A stretch of 42,385 nucleotides of DNA from a virus, in IMG/VR virus record IMGVR_UViG_3300018465_000007, positions 1 to 42,385 of that record; one strand, given 5' to 3'. Positions 13,701-20,948 of this stretch are shown here, piece after piece. Within the stretch, counting starts at the first letter, position 1. Each line of letters begins with the position of its first letter. The position numbers and the translations under genes are program-made. The notes under the pieces are model-generated. The model did not search any database. It was not told where the DNA came from and worked only from the letters and a program-made list of their open reading frames with translations.

Positions 13701-14246
13701 TCAGTGAGCCTTTCCGCGAATGACGGTCCAGACGATAGCCTGTAGCGCGCTAGCGGGGATGCCCTGCTCGTGCGCGACCGTCCGGTACGCATCCGCAATC
13801 TCGCGGTACTGGACAATGGTCGGAGCCTCGATTGTACCCTCGGATGCAGCGCGAGCCGCCCAAACGTCAACCGTGACCTCGTGGTCAATGCCCATGATGT
13901 TCTGGTAAAAGCGGGTGACCTTCGGGCCGCTCAGCGCGTCCGGATTGCCGCCCATGATGAGGTTAGCCTTGCGAACATTCGCGCCGAACATGCCCGCGAC
14001 CGCCCAAACCGGGGAGCCGGATGCATAAGCGCGCATGATGGTTTCCGCAGCCGCGACATTCTCAGCCCACCGCTTGCGCGGGGAGAGAACCGCGATAACG
14101 CGGGCCGCAGTGTCGGCACTCACGCCGTACTCACGAGCGAACCGCTCAGCCGTAGCGTGAGCCGTTCGGTACCAGTCTGTACCTAGCATGATGTCCTCAA
14201 CCGTCGCGCGGTCGAGAACCGTTCGGATGTTAGCAGCGTAATCCAT
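13701..14246 (-). CDS. Conserved phage-type helical protein, possibly HhH-GPD-like (181 aa)
   Basis: An all-helical protein. The segment G-P-K-V-T-R-F-Y-Q-N-I-M-G followed by V-T-V-D-V-W-A-A-R-A-A resembles the helix-hairpin-helix and the catalytic Asp stretch (V-D-x-H/W-x-x-R) of EndoIII/AlkA-type DNA glycosylases. An earlier R-V-I-A-V-L-S-P-R-K-R-W segment could be the substrate-side helices. This glycosylase-like reading is inference; it could equally be a DNA-binding protein with that fold. It is the first leftward gene after the control region; AAGGGG lies upstream of its ATG. Confidence 0.68.
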   Translation of the reverse strand: MDYAANIRTVLDRATVEDIMLGTDWYRTAHATAERFAREYGVSADTAARVIAVLSPRKRWAENVAAAETIMRAYASGSPVWAVAGMFGANVRKANLIMGGNPDALSGPKVTRFYQNIMGIDHEVTVDVWAARAASEGTIEAPTIVQYREIADAYRTVAHEQGIPASALQAIVWTVIRGKAH

Positions 14247-14273
14247 TGTGCAATCCCCTTCGGGTGATACTCA

Positions 14274-14316
14274 ACCGGCCCGGAGCATAACGCATCCGAG
14301 CCGGTTTGTGTTTTTT
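14274..14316 (+). terminator. Hairpin with T-rich tail, possible rightward terminator
   Basis: Arms ACCGGCCCGGA and TCCGAGCCGGT (one mismatch on this strand) with a ten-base loop, followed on the plus strand by TTTGTGTTTTTT. It would stop any rightward (antisense) transcript entering the control region; no plus-strand gene upstream explains it. On the minus strand it lies in the leader of the 181-aa gene. Confidence 0.45.
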
Positions 14317-14687
14317 GTGTTTAGTGTGTGTTCGTTCGTTGACTCATACGGCCCGCGTACCCGGAGGGTACTATCGTTCCGTTTTTCCATCCTCCGCTTT
14401 TCCGTTTGCCGTTCGTTCGCGCTACCTTTGTCGGGCCGGTCACCGGGTAATCCGGTTGACTAGCACTCTAGCGCGGGGAACGGTACCGGCGTGTTCGCTA
14501 CCGGTTGCCAACCCGGCGCGTACCCTCTTGGATGCCGCTATCGTCGTTCGTCGTTCGGCTCGCGGACCCGAGCCTATGTAAGCGAATAAGCCTGTACGTG
14601 GTTCCCGGTCGGGAGGATTACCCTCCGTCAGCGATTGTCACGGCCCCGGCGCCCTCCGGGTCGTTCGGCGTATTCGGTTGTGCCATT

Positions 14688-14715
14688 ACATTAGCACCGC
14701 TACAGGGGATGTCAA
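14688..14715 (-). promoter_or_regulatory. Leftward promoter in control region
   Basis: Minus strand: TTGACA, 16-base spacer, TAATGT. It would transcribe the early leftward genes beginning at 14246, with a leader of about 430 bases. The nearest palindrome copy is about 107 bases upstream. Confidence 0.6.
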
Positions 14716-14818
14716 TACATTGAAGGTTGCGGTTCGGTTACGAAAAGGTTGCGAAAAGGTTGCGGTCATTCGTACGCGGGATGGTGCTCGCGCTACGCGC
14801 GCATGCGAGGGTAGGGGA

Positions 14819-15223
14819 TTAGAACATATGTTCTATTCGAGCATGCCCGAGCGTGAACCGGCCCGGTTTAGAACGTATGTTCGCGCTTTAGAACATATGT
14901 TCTAATCGTGCTCGACCGGCTCGACCGGTTGCGCTTCTCGACCGGTTTAGAACATATGTTCTAATCGGTTCGAACCGGCCCGGAAACCCTGCTCGACCGG
15001 TACCCGGAAACCCTGCCCGAACCTAGGCGCGTAGCGTGCCCGGAAACCGGCCTAGAATGCCCGTAGCGGGCCGACAATCCCGAACCGATACCCGAACCCT
15101 ACCCGGCCACAATCCCGAGCCTAGCGGGCATCCTAGGCGGTCGGAATAGAACATATGTTCTAATCGGTACCCTGCCCGTTCGAACCCCTGCCCGAGCCGA
15201 ACGGTTTAGAACATATGTTCTAA
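14819..15223. repeat. Palindromic repeat cluster, six copies (left)
   Basis: Cores GAACATATGTTC at 14822, 14891, 14950, 15149 and 15209, and GAACGTATGTTC at 14871 (12 bases each). Most copies extend to TTAGAACATATGTTCTAA. Start-to-start distances are 49, 20, 59, 199 and 60 bases, close to multiples of ten. The core fits the GAAC-N4-GTTC form of Gram-positive LexA boxes, but flanks are TA rather than CG. Likely binding sites for a dimeric phage or host repressor, or for an initiator or partition protein. Confidence 0.85.
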
Positions 15224-15234
15224 TCGCGGGCAAA

Positions 15235-15265
15235 CAAAAACCGGCCCGGGCGAACCCGAGCCGGT
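15235..15265 (-). terminator. Rho-independent terminator with TTCG loop
   Basis: On the minus strand: ACCGGCTCGGG, loop TTCG, CCCGGGCCGGT, then TTTTTG. An eleven-pair stem (one wobble) closed by a very stable UUCG tetraloop. It ends the kinase-like transcript 15 bases after the stop codon. Confidence 0.88.
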
Positions 15266-15279
15266 CGTTTGTGTGTGTG

Positions 15280-15768
15280 CTACCAGACTCGACCGCTCAC
15301 GCCAAACCCGAGGTCGGTAATCTTGATGCGACCGTTTGCCGTGACGCGGTAGTTTCCGTCGTGCATGTCGGGGAGCCGGAACATCCCGCGCGACCGTGCC
15401 CGCTCGTACTCTGCCGCGCTTGCGCTTGCGCTCGACTCTGCCCGGAACGGCATTGCGAGAACCTCGACCGGGCCGTCTGCCGTCTCGACCGTGAACAGCG
15501 CGACCGGGGAACCGTACTGCCCGAGCCCCATATCGCGGAGCGTGCCCGACGTGAAAGCCTCGTACTCTGCCCGGTTCGAACCCTCGTACCCGGGATTGTC
15601 AATCTTGTACACAAACCGCTTGCGCGAGTCCGCGTACGCGGTTCGGCAGAGTCCGCGACCGATGCGCGGGAGGTTACCCTCGACCGTGGCCAGCGCGTCG
15701 CGCTTGCACCCGACATCCATACCCGTCTGCCGCTCGACCGTCACGCTTGCGATACCGTTCCGACCCAT
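15280..15768 (-). CDS. Minimal protein-kinase-like protein (162 aa)
   Basis: The ATG at 15768 follows GGGAGA at a suitable distance; the same frame stays open to 16278, but that part overlaps palindromes and has no coding character. Kinase-like motifs in order: V-Y-K-I with K55 (ATP-binding lysine position), an acidic E-Y-E helix (68-70), D-M-H-D-G-N (134-139, catalytic-loop type) and I-T-D-L-G-F-G (150-156, DFG type). At 162 residues it is far shorter than a standard kinase (about 250), so it is a reduced kinase-like fold; activity is uncertain. It is the only gene inside the control region, has its own promoter with an operator copy abutting the -35, and its own terminator. Confidence 0.68.
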   Translation of the reverse strand: MGRNGIASVTVERQTGMDVGCKRDALATVEGNLPRIGRGLCRTAYADSRKRFVYKIDNPGYEGSNRAEYEAFTSGTLRDMGLGQYGSPVALFTVETADGPVEVLAMPFRAESSASASAAEYERARSRGMFRLPDMHDGNYRVTANGRIKITDLGFGVSGRVW

Positions 15769-15823
15769 CGTAGCGTCTCCCGTTCGGTACCCTGCCCGGC
15801 TCGTTTGGCCGGTTCCTGCGGGA

Positions 15824-15852
15824 ACCGTAATCCCTACCCTGCCCGATGTCAA
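15824..15852 (-). promoter_or_regulatory. Promoter of kinase-like gene with abutting operator
   Basis: Minus strand: TTGACA, 17-base spacer, TACGGT (weak -10). The palindrome at 15852-15869 runs directly into the -35 box, so a protein bound there should block or modulate RNA polymerase. The leader to the ATG is about 50 bases. Confidence 0.6.
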
Positions 15853-16439
15853 TAGAACATATGTTCTAAAAACGCGGTTGTAACCAAACCGTAACCTTCC
15901 CGCAACCTTTCTACCCTGCCCGAACCCTGCCCGACCGGCCCGTACGCGCGAGCATCCTATACGCGGGAACGGGTTTAGAACATATGTTCCAACCCTCCCG
16001 AGCCGTACCCGTGCGGGCCGCATACCCGACCGGGGAGGATACCCGGCTATGCATAAGTACCCGACCGGTTTACGTTCAAACCGCCATAGCGGCCCGTTTC
16101 CCGACCGAGCCGACCGATACCCTACCCTGCCCGATAGCGGGCCGTGACGGGCCGTTCTAGGCGGTTGTGCGCAATGCGTACTGTGACAGTGTGTGTTTAC
16201 CCGGAGTGTGTGGGTGTATAGGTATGCGTGTGAGTGTATAAACTTGCAAAGACTACAATCCGCGCGAGTGTCGCACATTCGGATAGAACATACGTTCTAA
16301 ACATTGCGCGAGGGTACGAGGGTAGGCGCGTTTAGAACATACGTTCTAATGCTGCTAGCGTGTGTTAGCAGCATGCACGGAACAGAACATATGTTCTATT
16401 AGGCCCCTTCTCACGGCTCCATTAGAACATACGTTCTCG
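15852..16439. repeat. Palindromic repeat cluster, six copies (right)
   Basis: Cores at 15855 and 16385 (GAACATATGTTC), 15978 (GAACATATGTTC, followed by C) and 16286, 16335, 16425 (GAACATACGTTC). Spacings are 123, 308, 49, 50 and 40 bases. Same family as the left cluster; the ATAC variant dominates toward the right end. Confidence 0.85.
16350..16373. repeat. Inverted repeat beside palindrome array
   Basis: TGCTGCTA and TAGCAGCA, perfect eight-pair arms around an eight-base centre, between palindrome copies 10 and 11. No U-run follows. It may be a second operator type or a structural element of an origin. Confidence 0.5.
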
Positions 16440-16619
16440 TCTCCTAGCGTCTTTAGGAAATACAAGCCACTTTGAAAGTAACCGGTCTGGACCTGTTATC
16501 CAGTTATTTTCTCGCTACCGCTGACGAGCACGTTACTAGCACTCAGGACTACACATTACATACACTTACTGTCAAGTCTATGAAGTCTAAGATTACCTAG
16601 AGAACACTTGATATTACTG

Positions 16620-16649
16620 TTGCAACCCCACTATCAACACCTGTATACT
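16620..16649 (+). promoter_or_regulatory. Rightward promoter for nucleotide-metabolism operon
   Basis: TTGCAA, 18-base spacer, TATACT, about 150 bases before the first rightward gene. The leader carries a GGAGGAA without a usable start and an inverted repeat CTACTTATA / TATAAGTAG (16673-16700) that could act as operator or RNA hairpin. Confidence 0.6.
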
Positions 16650-16800
16650 CCACCTGTAAGACCGGAGGAACACTACTTATATAGATAGTGCTATAAGTAG
16701 CACTAATAACGGACTGGCCGCGCGGTTCAAGTTGCGGCAGGGCTGGTCCGTATGCTATGATGAGCAACGCTTCTAAGAGTCCACTAGATGAGGTACCAGA

Positions 16801-17115
16801 GTGCCCACACCCCCGCCCGGAACAAGGCTCATCCTTGTTGCCGAGGATGCACTTGAACTGTTCGGCACCCGCACCGAAGACGGCGACCGACTCTCGTTCG
16901 AGTGGGGAGAGCCAGACGAAAACGGCTGGTACACCCCCATCGTCACGCGCACACAGGTCGTGCCGCCTGACGAGGAAATCAGGTTCCAGACTTCCGCTGG
17001 CCGCATCGAAGATGCATTCGCCCGGATGTATCCCAACGACCCCGGATTGGTGAGGGACATGTACCACCACTTCATCCGGCGTCTTTCTATCCCTACTGAG
17101 GATGAGTCATGGTAG
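16801..17115 (+). CDS. Hypothetical protein (104 aa)
   Basis: GTG start at 16801 with GAGG upstream. An acidic alpha/beta protein (L-I-L-V-A-E-D-A-L-E-L-F ... W-G-E-P-D-E-N-G-W) ending in a helical segment with M-Y-H-H-F-I-R-R-L. First gene of the rightward operon; overlaps the next by seven bases. No family recognised. Confidence 0.65.
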   Translation: MPTPPPGTRLILVAEDALELFGTRTEDGDRLSFEWGEPDENGWYTPIVTRTQVVPPDEEIRFQTSAGRIEDAFARMYPNDPGLVRDMYHHFIRRLSIPTEDESW

Positions 17116-17306
17116 AAGAACCCATTGTCGAGGAAGTCGCCCCGCCTCGTAAGCAGGGACAGGACTTGGGCATCACCATGCCCGTCTTCCTCGTTCCAGA
17201 GAACCCACGTGTCGGTCATAGGGCCGATGCAGACGCTTGGACTCGCTCGAAGAAGTTGACGTACAAGCGCAAGATTGCAGCGCAGCGAAAGGCGAAGGGC
17301 AAGTGA
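17109..17306 (+). CDS. Small basic-tailed protein (65 aa)
   Basis: ATG 17109 inside the end of the previous gene. Acidic N-terminus (MVEEPIVEEV), Pro-rich middle, and a K/R-rich C-terminal helix (K-K-L-T-Y-K-R-K-I-A-A-Q-R-K). Its stop overlaps the GTG of nrdJ, so translation of the reductase is coupled to it. Function unknown. Confidence 0.62.
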   Translation: MVEEPIVEEVAPPRKQGQDLGITMPVFLVPENPRVGHRADADAWTRSKKLTYKRKIAAQRKAKGK

Positions 17307-19768
17307 CAGAACTCAACGAACAGCGAACCAAGGTCTTCCTCGACCGCTATGCCCTCAAGGATACTGACGGTATCCCCGTAGAGGGCACGCCAGAGGAAAT
17401 GTGGGACCGTGTGGCCCACAGCATCGGCACGACCGACGATGAGCGTCGTGAGTTCAGGCGCATCTTGCAGGACTTCAAGTTCGTCCCCGGTGGTCGCATC
17501 CTTGCTGGTGCTGGCACCAACACGGAAGTCACCTACTACAACTGCTATGTCATCCCCATCGAGACGAAGGCCCGTCGTGAGAACCGCGCCACGTCCCTGA
17601 GTTGGGGGACCGACCTTGGCTGGTCGCCGCTGCCTGACCCGGGCTCCGACTCCCGTGAGGCCATCCTCGACACGATTTCCGTCATGGTCGATATCATGTC
17701 CCGTGGCGGTGGTGTCGGCATCAACTGGTCCGTGCTTCGCCCGAAGGGTACACACCTGTCGAGGGTCAACGGCACGACATCCGGACCGGTCAGTTGGATG
17801 GATGTTGCGTCTCACGCCGTCCAGACCGTCACGCAGGGCGGCTCCCGTCGTGGGGCAGCAATGTTCATGCTCGATGACTGGCACCCCGACGTGCTTGAGT
17901 TCATCAATGCCAAGCGTGACCACAACAAGATTACCGGTGCCAACGTCAGTGTTGCCGTATCGGATGCGCTGATGGATGCCGTCGAGCACGACACCGTTTG
18001 GGTGTTTGGCTTTCCCGACACGTCGCACCCGGCATACAACACCGAATGGGACGGCGACCTCCGTGGATGGGCCGAGAAGGGCTATCCCGTTATCGAGCAC
18101 GGCGAGATTGCCGCTCGCCAACTGTGGCGCAAGATTGCTGAGGCGGCATGGGACAACGGCGAGCCCGGGATTGTCTTCCTTGACCGCTACAATGACCTGT
18201 CCACAGCCAAGGGCACTGAGCGCATCATCTGCGTCAACCCGTGCGGTGAGCAGGGTCTTGGCCCGTACTCTGTCTGCAACCTTGGCAGCATCAATCTCAA
18301 TGCCTACATCAGGGACAAGAAGACGTACACGATGAAGACCGGTGCCGAGTTCGACTGGGCTGGCTTCATCAAGGACGTTGAGACTTCTGTCGTGTTCCTC
18401 GATAACGTCGTGGACCAGAACTACTACTTCCTGCCCGAGAATGAGGCTGTCCAGAAGGACTTGCGTCGTATCGGACTGGGAGTGATGGGTCTGGCCGATG
18501 CCCTCATCAGGCTCGGACTTCGCTATGGCTCTGACGAGGCAATCGAGTTCACCGACCGTGTGTTCGGAACGATGCGCACTGCCGCCATCCGTCGCTCGTG
18601 CGACCTTGCGCAGCAGAAGGGCAAGGCCCCGGCGTGGGACCTCAAGAGCACCTACAAGCGCCCATACTTCGCTGACTACATGGGAACCCCGCTGGGTACC
18701 CAAATCAGGAAGTACGGTCTGCGCAACATGTTCCTGCTTACGCAGGCCCCGACCGGAAGCACCAGCATCCTCGCTGGCGTCAACTCCGGTATCGAGCCCT
18801 ACTTCGCGTTCGAGTACACAAGAAAGGACCGCACGGGCACCCATAAGGTGTACGCGCCAATCCTTGCCGAGTGGGAGGCAGAGCACAAGGGCGTCGGCGT
18901 TCCGAGTTACTACGTCACGTCTGCTGGTGTGACCGTCGAGGAACACATCGCCATGCAGGCGGCGGTCCAGAGGTACGTTGACTCGTCCGTCAGTAAGACC
19001 ATCAATGCCCCGAACGAGCACACCATCGAGGATGTCGAGCGCGCGTACACGCTTGCCTACAAGTCCGGGTTGAAGGGCCTCGCCTACTTCCGTGACGGCA
19101 ACGGTCGTGAGCAAGTTCTGTACAAGGAGGACCCGGATGCCGTACCAGCCGCAAACGCTGAACCAGACGAGTCCGTACATGAACTGGCTCGACTGCGAGC
19201 AGAGAATGAGTACCTACTCTCCACTATCGCAGACCTTGGACCTGACCTCATCGAGTTCGACCGCCCCGACGTACTCTCGGGAACCACGCAGAAGGTCGCA
19301 ACCAGAGCCGGAAGTGCCTACGTCACCGTCAATCGAGACGCTGACACTGGCAGACCTGTCGAGGTCTTTTTCAACGTTGGGAAGGCAGGCTCAGAGGTCG
19401 CAGCAATGGCTGAGGCCCTTGGCCGACTTGCTTCGCTCGCGCTCCGCAAGGGAGCAACCATCGGTGGAGTCGCAAATCAGTTGGATGGAGTCGGAGGAAC
19501 CTCTCAGTTCAACCGCTCTATCCCGCATGCTATCTCCACAGCCCTCACGGTGGAGAACAAGCGAGCCTTTGCCAAGGTGGCTGATGAACCGAAGGTCCAA
19601 CTCACTGTTTCGAACCCTGACGGAGACTTTGAGTTCGAGGGTGTCTTGAAGTCGAGTGAGCCTCGCGGCGGCGGTCGTTTCGACATCTGCCCCGAGTGCC
19701 ACAATGCGTCACTCTCATATCAGGAGGGCTGCTCCAAGTGCGCCCTTTGCGGATACTCCGCGTGCTAA
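17303..19768 (+). CDS. nrdJ: Class II (adenosylcobalamin-dependent) ribonucleotide reductase
   Basis: 821 residues from the GTG at 17303 (GTGA overlap). It reduces ribonucleotides to deoxyribonucleotides using adenosylcobalamin. Visible hallmarks: V-P-G-G-R-I-L-A-G (61-69), redox C81 (N-C-Y-V), G-G-G-V-G-I-N-W-S (135-143), Q-G-G-S-R-R-G-A (178-185), active-site N312-P-C314-G-E316 with partner C325 (V-C-N-L-G-S), a P-T-G-S-T-S segment, a TSCPD-like domain near residues 670-735 and a terminal zinc-ribbon/thiol tail with C-P-E-C, C-S-K-C and C-G-Y-S-A-C. No separate small subunit is present, as expected for class II. A thioredoxin-like gene follows 11 bases later, a likely reductant. Confidence 0.96.
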   Translation: MTELNEQRTKVFLDRYALKDTDGIPVEGTPEEMWDRVAHSIGTTDDERREFRRILQDFKFVPGGRILAGAGTNTEVTYYNCYVIPIETKARRENRATSLSWGTDLGWSPLPDPGSDSREAILDTISVMVDIMSRGGGVGINWSVLRPKGTHLSRVNGTTSGPVSWMDVASHAVQTVTQGGSRRGAAMFMLDDWHPDVLEFINAKRDHNKITGANVSVAVSDALMDAVEHDTVWVFGFPDTSHPAYNTEWDGDLRGWAEKGYPVIEHGEIAARQLWRKIAEAAWDNGEPGIVFLDRYNDLSTAKGTERIICVNPCGEQGLGPYSVCNLGSINLNAYIRDKKTYTMKTGAEFDWAGFIKDVETSVVFLDNVVDQNYYFLPENEAVQKDLRRIGLGVMGLADALIRLGLRYGSDEAIEFTDRVFGTMRTAAIRRSCDLAQQKGKAPAWDLKSTYKRPYFADYMGTPLGTQIRKYGLRNMFLLTQAPTGSTSILAGVNSGIEPYFAFEYTRKDRTGTHKVYAPILAEWEAEHKGVGVPSYYVTSAGVTVEEHIAMQAAVQRYVDSSVSKTINAPNEHTIEDVERAYTLAYKSGLKGLAYFRDGNGREQVLYKEDPDAVPAANAEPDESVHELARLRAENEYLLSTIADLGPDLIEFDRPDVLSGTTQKVATRAGSAYVTVNRDADTGRPVEVFFNVGKAGSEVAAMAEALGRLASLALRKGATIGGVANQLDGVGGTSQFNRSIPHAISTALTVENKRAFAKVADEPKVQLTVSNPDGDFEFEGVLKSSEPRGGGRFDICPECHNASLSYQEGCSKCALCGYSAC

Positions 19769-19779
19769 GGAACAAGAAC

Positions 19780-20025
19780 ATGGAACTTCTCTATTTCACA
19801 GCCAAGTGGTGCGTTCCGTGCCGGTCCTTCGGGCCGGTCATGGAACAGGTCACGGAGCCGCCCGTCACCAAGGTTGACGTTGACTACAACACTGAGATGG
19901 TGAACCTCTACGGTGTCATGTCAGTCCCGACCGTCATCCTCGCCAAGGACGGCTTCGAGGTCGCCCGGTTCTCCGGGGCTCGTGACCTCGATTACGTCAA
20001 CAAGTTCGTATCCTCCCACAAGTAG
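19780..20025 (+). CDS. Thioredoxin-like protein
   Basis: 81 residues from ATG 19780 after TAAGGAACAAGA. The thioredoxin active site W-C-V-P-C (residues 9-13) lies after the first strand and the cis-Pro motif S-V-P-T-V is present at about 47-51. At this length it is a minimal thioredoxin/glutaredoxin-like fold. Its place just after nrdJ makes it the likely electron donor that recycles the reductase thiols. Confidence 0.9.
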   Translation: MELLYFTAKWCVPCRSFGPVMEQVTEPPVTKVDVDYNTEMVNLYGVMSVPTVILAKDGFEVARFSGARDLDYVNKFVSSHK

Positions 20026-20036
20026 GAGCAAGCACT

Positions 20037-20237
20037 ATGACTCAGCCAATCAAGTTGGACTTCGATGACCCGACCATCTTCGCCAAGTGTGGCGGTGCCT
20101 GCACGCGCCACTTTCCGGGTAAGAAGGTTGGCACCTACTTCGCCAAGGCATATACTGTCCGCAAGTGGAAGCGCCATCCTAAGTGCGACAACTGTGGCTC
20201 GCCTATGGTCTTCCTCTACGAAGTAAAGGAGTCATAG
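20037..20237 (+). CDS. Small zinc-binding protein (66 aa)
   Basis: ATG 20037 with AGGAGCAAGCACT upstream. Cysteine pairs K-C-G-G-A-C-T-R-H (about 18-25) and C-D-N-C-G-S (about 50-55) form a zinc ribbon, with basic residues between. Function unknown. Its stop overlaps the next GTG. Confidence 0.68.
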   Translation: MTQPIKLDFDDPTIFAKCGGACTRHFPGKKVGTYFAKAYTVRKWKRHPKCDNCGSPMVFLYEVKES

Positions 20238-20791
20238 TGAAGAAGGTTCTCGGGGGCCTCGCGGCAGTCATCCTGCTGCTCGCTCTTTCATTGCCGGTTC
20301 TCGCCGGTCAGGATAAGGTTGTCATCTGCCATGCCGCAGGGCTCGACGGAACAACCAAGTACGTCACGCTTGAACTGGCATGGCCTGCCGTCTACGGCGA
20401 GGCCGGTCATTTCTACGAGAATGGCACCCCTCGTGCTGGTCACGAACAGGACTATCTCGGCGCATGCAAGGGAGATGAGCCATCCCCAACCCCTACCTCC
20501 ACACCCACGTCCACATCGAGCCCTACCCCATCGGTAGGGCCCACAGCCACACCAACACCTTCGGCGGAACCTACGAGCACTCCCACAGCGAGCCCCTCGC
20601 CCACTGTGGAGCCGAGCCCGTCTTTCACGTCCTCGCCGTCATCCACTCCGAACTTGACACCGCCGCCGACAGACACAGAGCAGACAGCGGAGAGTAGCCC
20701 CAACAAGGTGAACTACTTTCTGTTCATGCTGTTCGCCCTGCCGATTGCGTTCGCGTTCGGGTACTTCCTGACAAGCCGCCGTTTGAGGTAA
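20237..20791 (+). CDS. Secreted, membrane-anchored surface protein with Pro/Thr-rich stalk
   Basis: 184 residues; the GTG at 20237 follows AAAGGAG at the right distance. Signal peptide (MKKVLGGLAAVILLLALSLP, cleavage near residue 22), then an ectodomain of about 55 residues bounded by cysteines (V-I-C-H-A and Y-L-G-A-C) with G-H-F-Y-E-N-G-T-P. Such domains occur in actinobacterial surface proteins. Next comes a Pro/Ser/Thr stalk (about 78-150), a transmembrane helix (about 160-180) and a basic tail R-R-L-R. No LPxTG motif, so not a standard sortase substrate. It is probably displayed on the infected cell, where blocking superinfection or altering the envelope are guesses. Confidence 0.78.
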   Translation: MKKVLGGLAAVILLLALSLPVLAGQDKVVICHAAGLDGTTKYVTLELAWPAVYGEAGHFYENGTPRAGHEQDYLGACKGDEPSPTPTSTPTSTSSPTPSVGPTATPTPSAEPTSTPTASPSPTVEPSPSFTSSPSSTPNLTPPPTDTEQTAESSPNKVNYFLFMLFALPIAFAFGYFLTSRRLR

Positions 20792-20795
20792 CACA

Positions 20796-20930
20796 ATGAA
20801 CAACCTCCTGTTCTCGCTCGCCCTCTTTGCCAACATCGTGTTCGGTGTGGTAAGATACGTGGTCTGGCCCCTGCTCCTGATTATGGTCCTTGGACCGTTC
20901 GGGCTGCTGGTCTGGCTGTTCATCCACTGA
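20796..20930 (+). CDS. Small two-span membrane protein (44 aa)
   Basis: ATG 20796 with GAGGTAACACA upstream, four bases after the surface-protein stop. MNNLLFSLALFANIVFGVV, a short R-Y link, then a second hydrophobic run ending W-L-F-I-H: two membrane helices. A holin or a helper of the surface protein are both possible. Confidence 0.65.
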   Translation: MNNLLFSLALFANIVFGVVRYVVWPLLLIMVLGPFGLLVWLFIH

Positions 20931-20948
20931 GCGGGACAGGAGGTTCGT

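Larger units (their letters stand above)
14247..15279. other. Non-coding control region, left part
   Basis: About 1 kb without a supportable gene. It holds a hairpin at 14274-14305, a leftward promoter at 14688-14715, six copies of the 18-bp palindrome (14819-15223), four CCCTGCCCG-type repeats (14987-15194) and the terminator of the kinase-like gene (15235-15265). Composition is very C/G-rich with many CCGG and CCCGA runs, unlike the flanking genes. Candidates are a replication origin, partition site or master operator cluster. Confidence 0.7.
14987..16133 (+). repeat. Dispersed nonamer repeat CCCTGCCCG (nine copies)
   Basis: Same-orientation copies at 15011, 15170, 15186, 15790, 15837, 15914, 15925 and 16125, with a variant (CCCTGCTCG) at 14987. 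They interleave with the palindromes and stay inside the control region. Short same-strand repeats beside operators recall replication iterons or asymmetric repressor sites. Confidence 0.6.
15769..16800. other. Non-coding control region, right part
   Basis: About 1 kb with no supportable gene. Contents: the promoter of the kinase-like gene (15824-15852), six more palindromes (15852-16439), CCCTGCCCG repeats to 16133, an eight-pair inverted repeat at 16350-16373, a weak leftward promoter candidate with -35 at 16570-16575, the rightward promoter at 16620-16649 and an inverted repeat at 16673-16700. Base composition falls from very GC-rich to AT-rich after about 16440. Confidence 0.65.

Noticed and set aside
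14271-14390. 39-codon minus-strand frame (MEKRNDST...) in the leader of the 181-aa gene
   Set aside because: The GGAGG touches the ATG with no spacing, and the frame runs through the hairpin at 14274-14305; codon use is not like neighbours.
15769-16278. N-terminal extension of the kinase-like gene to 332 aa
   Set aside because: The extra 170 residues cover palindromes, repeats and the promoter, have no coding character, and a good SD exists at the internal ATG 15768.
14819-16439. CRISPR array
   Set aside because: Repeats are short perfect palindromes with irregular spacing (20-646 bases) and no unique equal-length spacers or cas genes.
16757-17053. Plus-strand frame starting MMSNASK
   Set aside because: It competes with the GTG-16801 gene, has Pro/Ser/Arg shadow composition and no motif; the 16801 frame overlaps correctly with the next gene.
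17216-19180. 654-codon open frame on the minus strand
   Set aside because: It is antisense to nrdJ, whose motifs are unmistakable; the antisense frame has no recognisable domain and arises from GC-rich codon structure.
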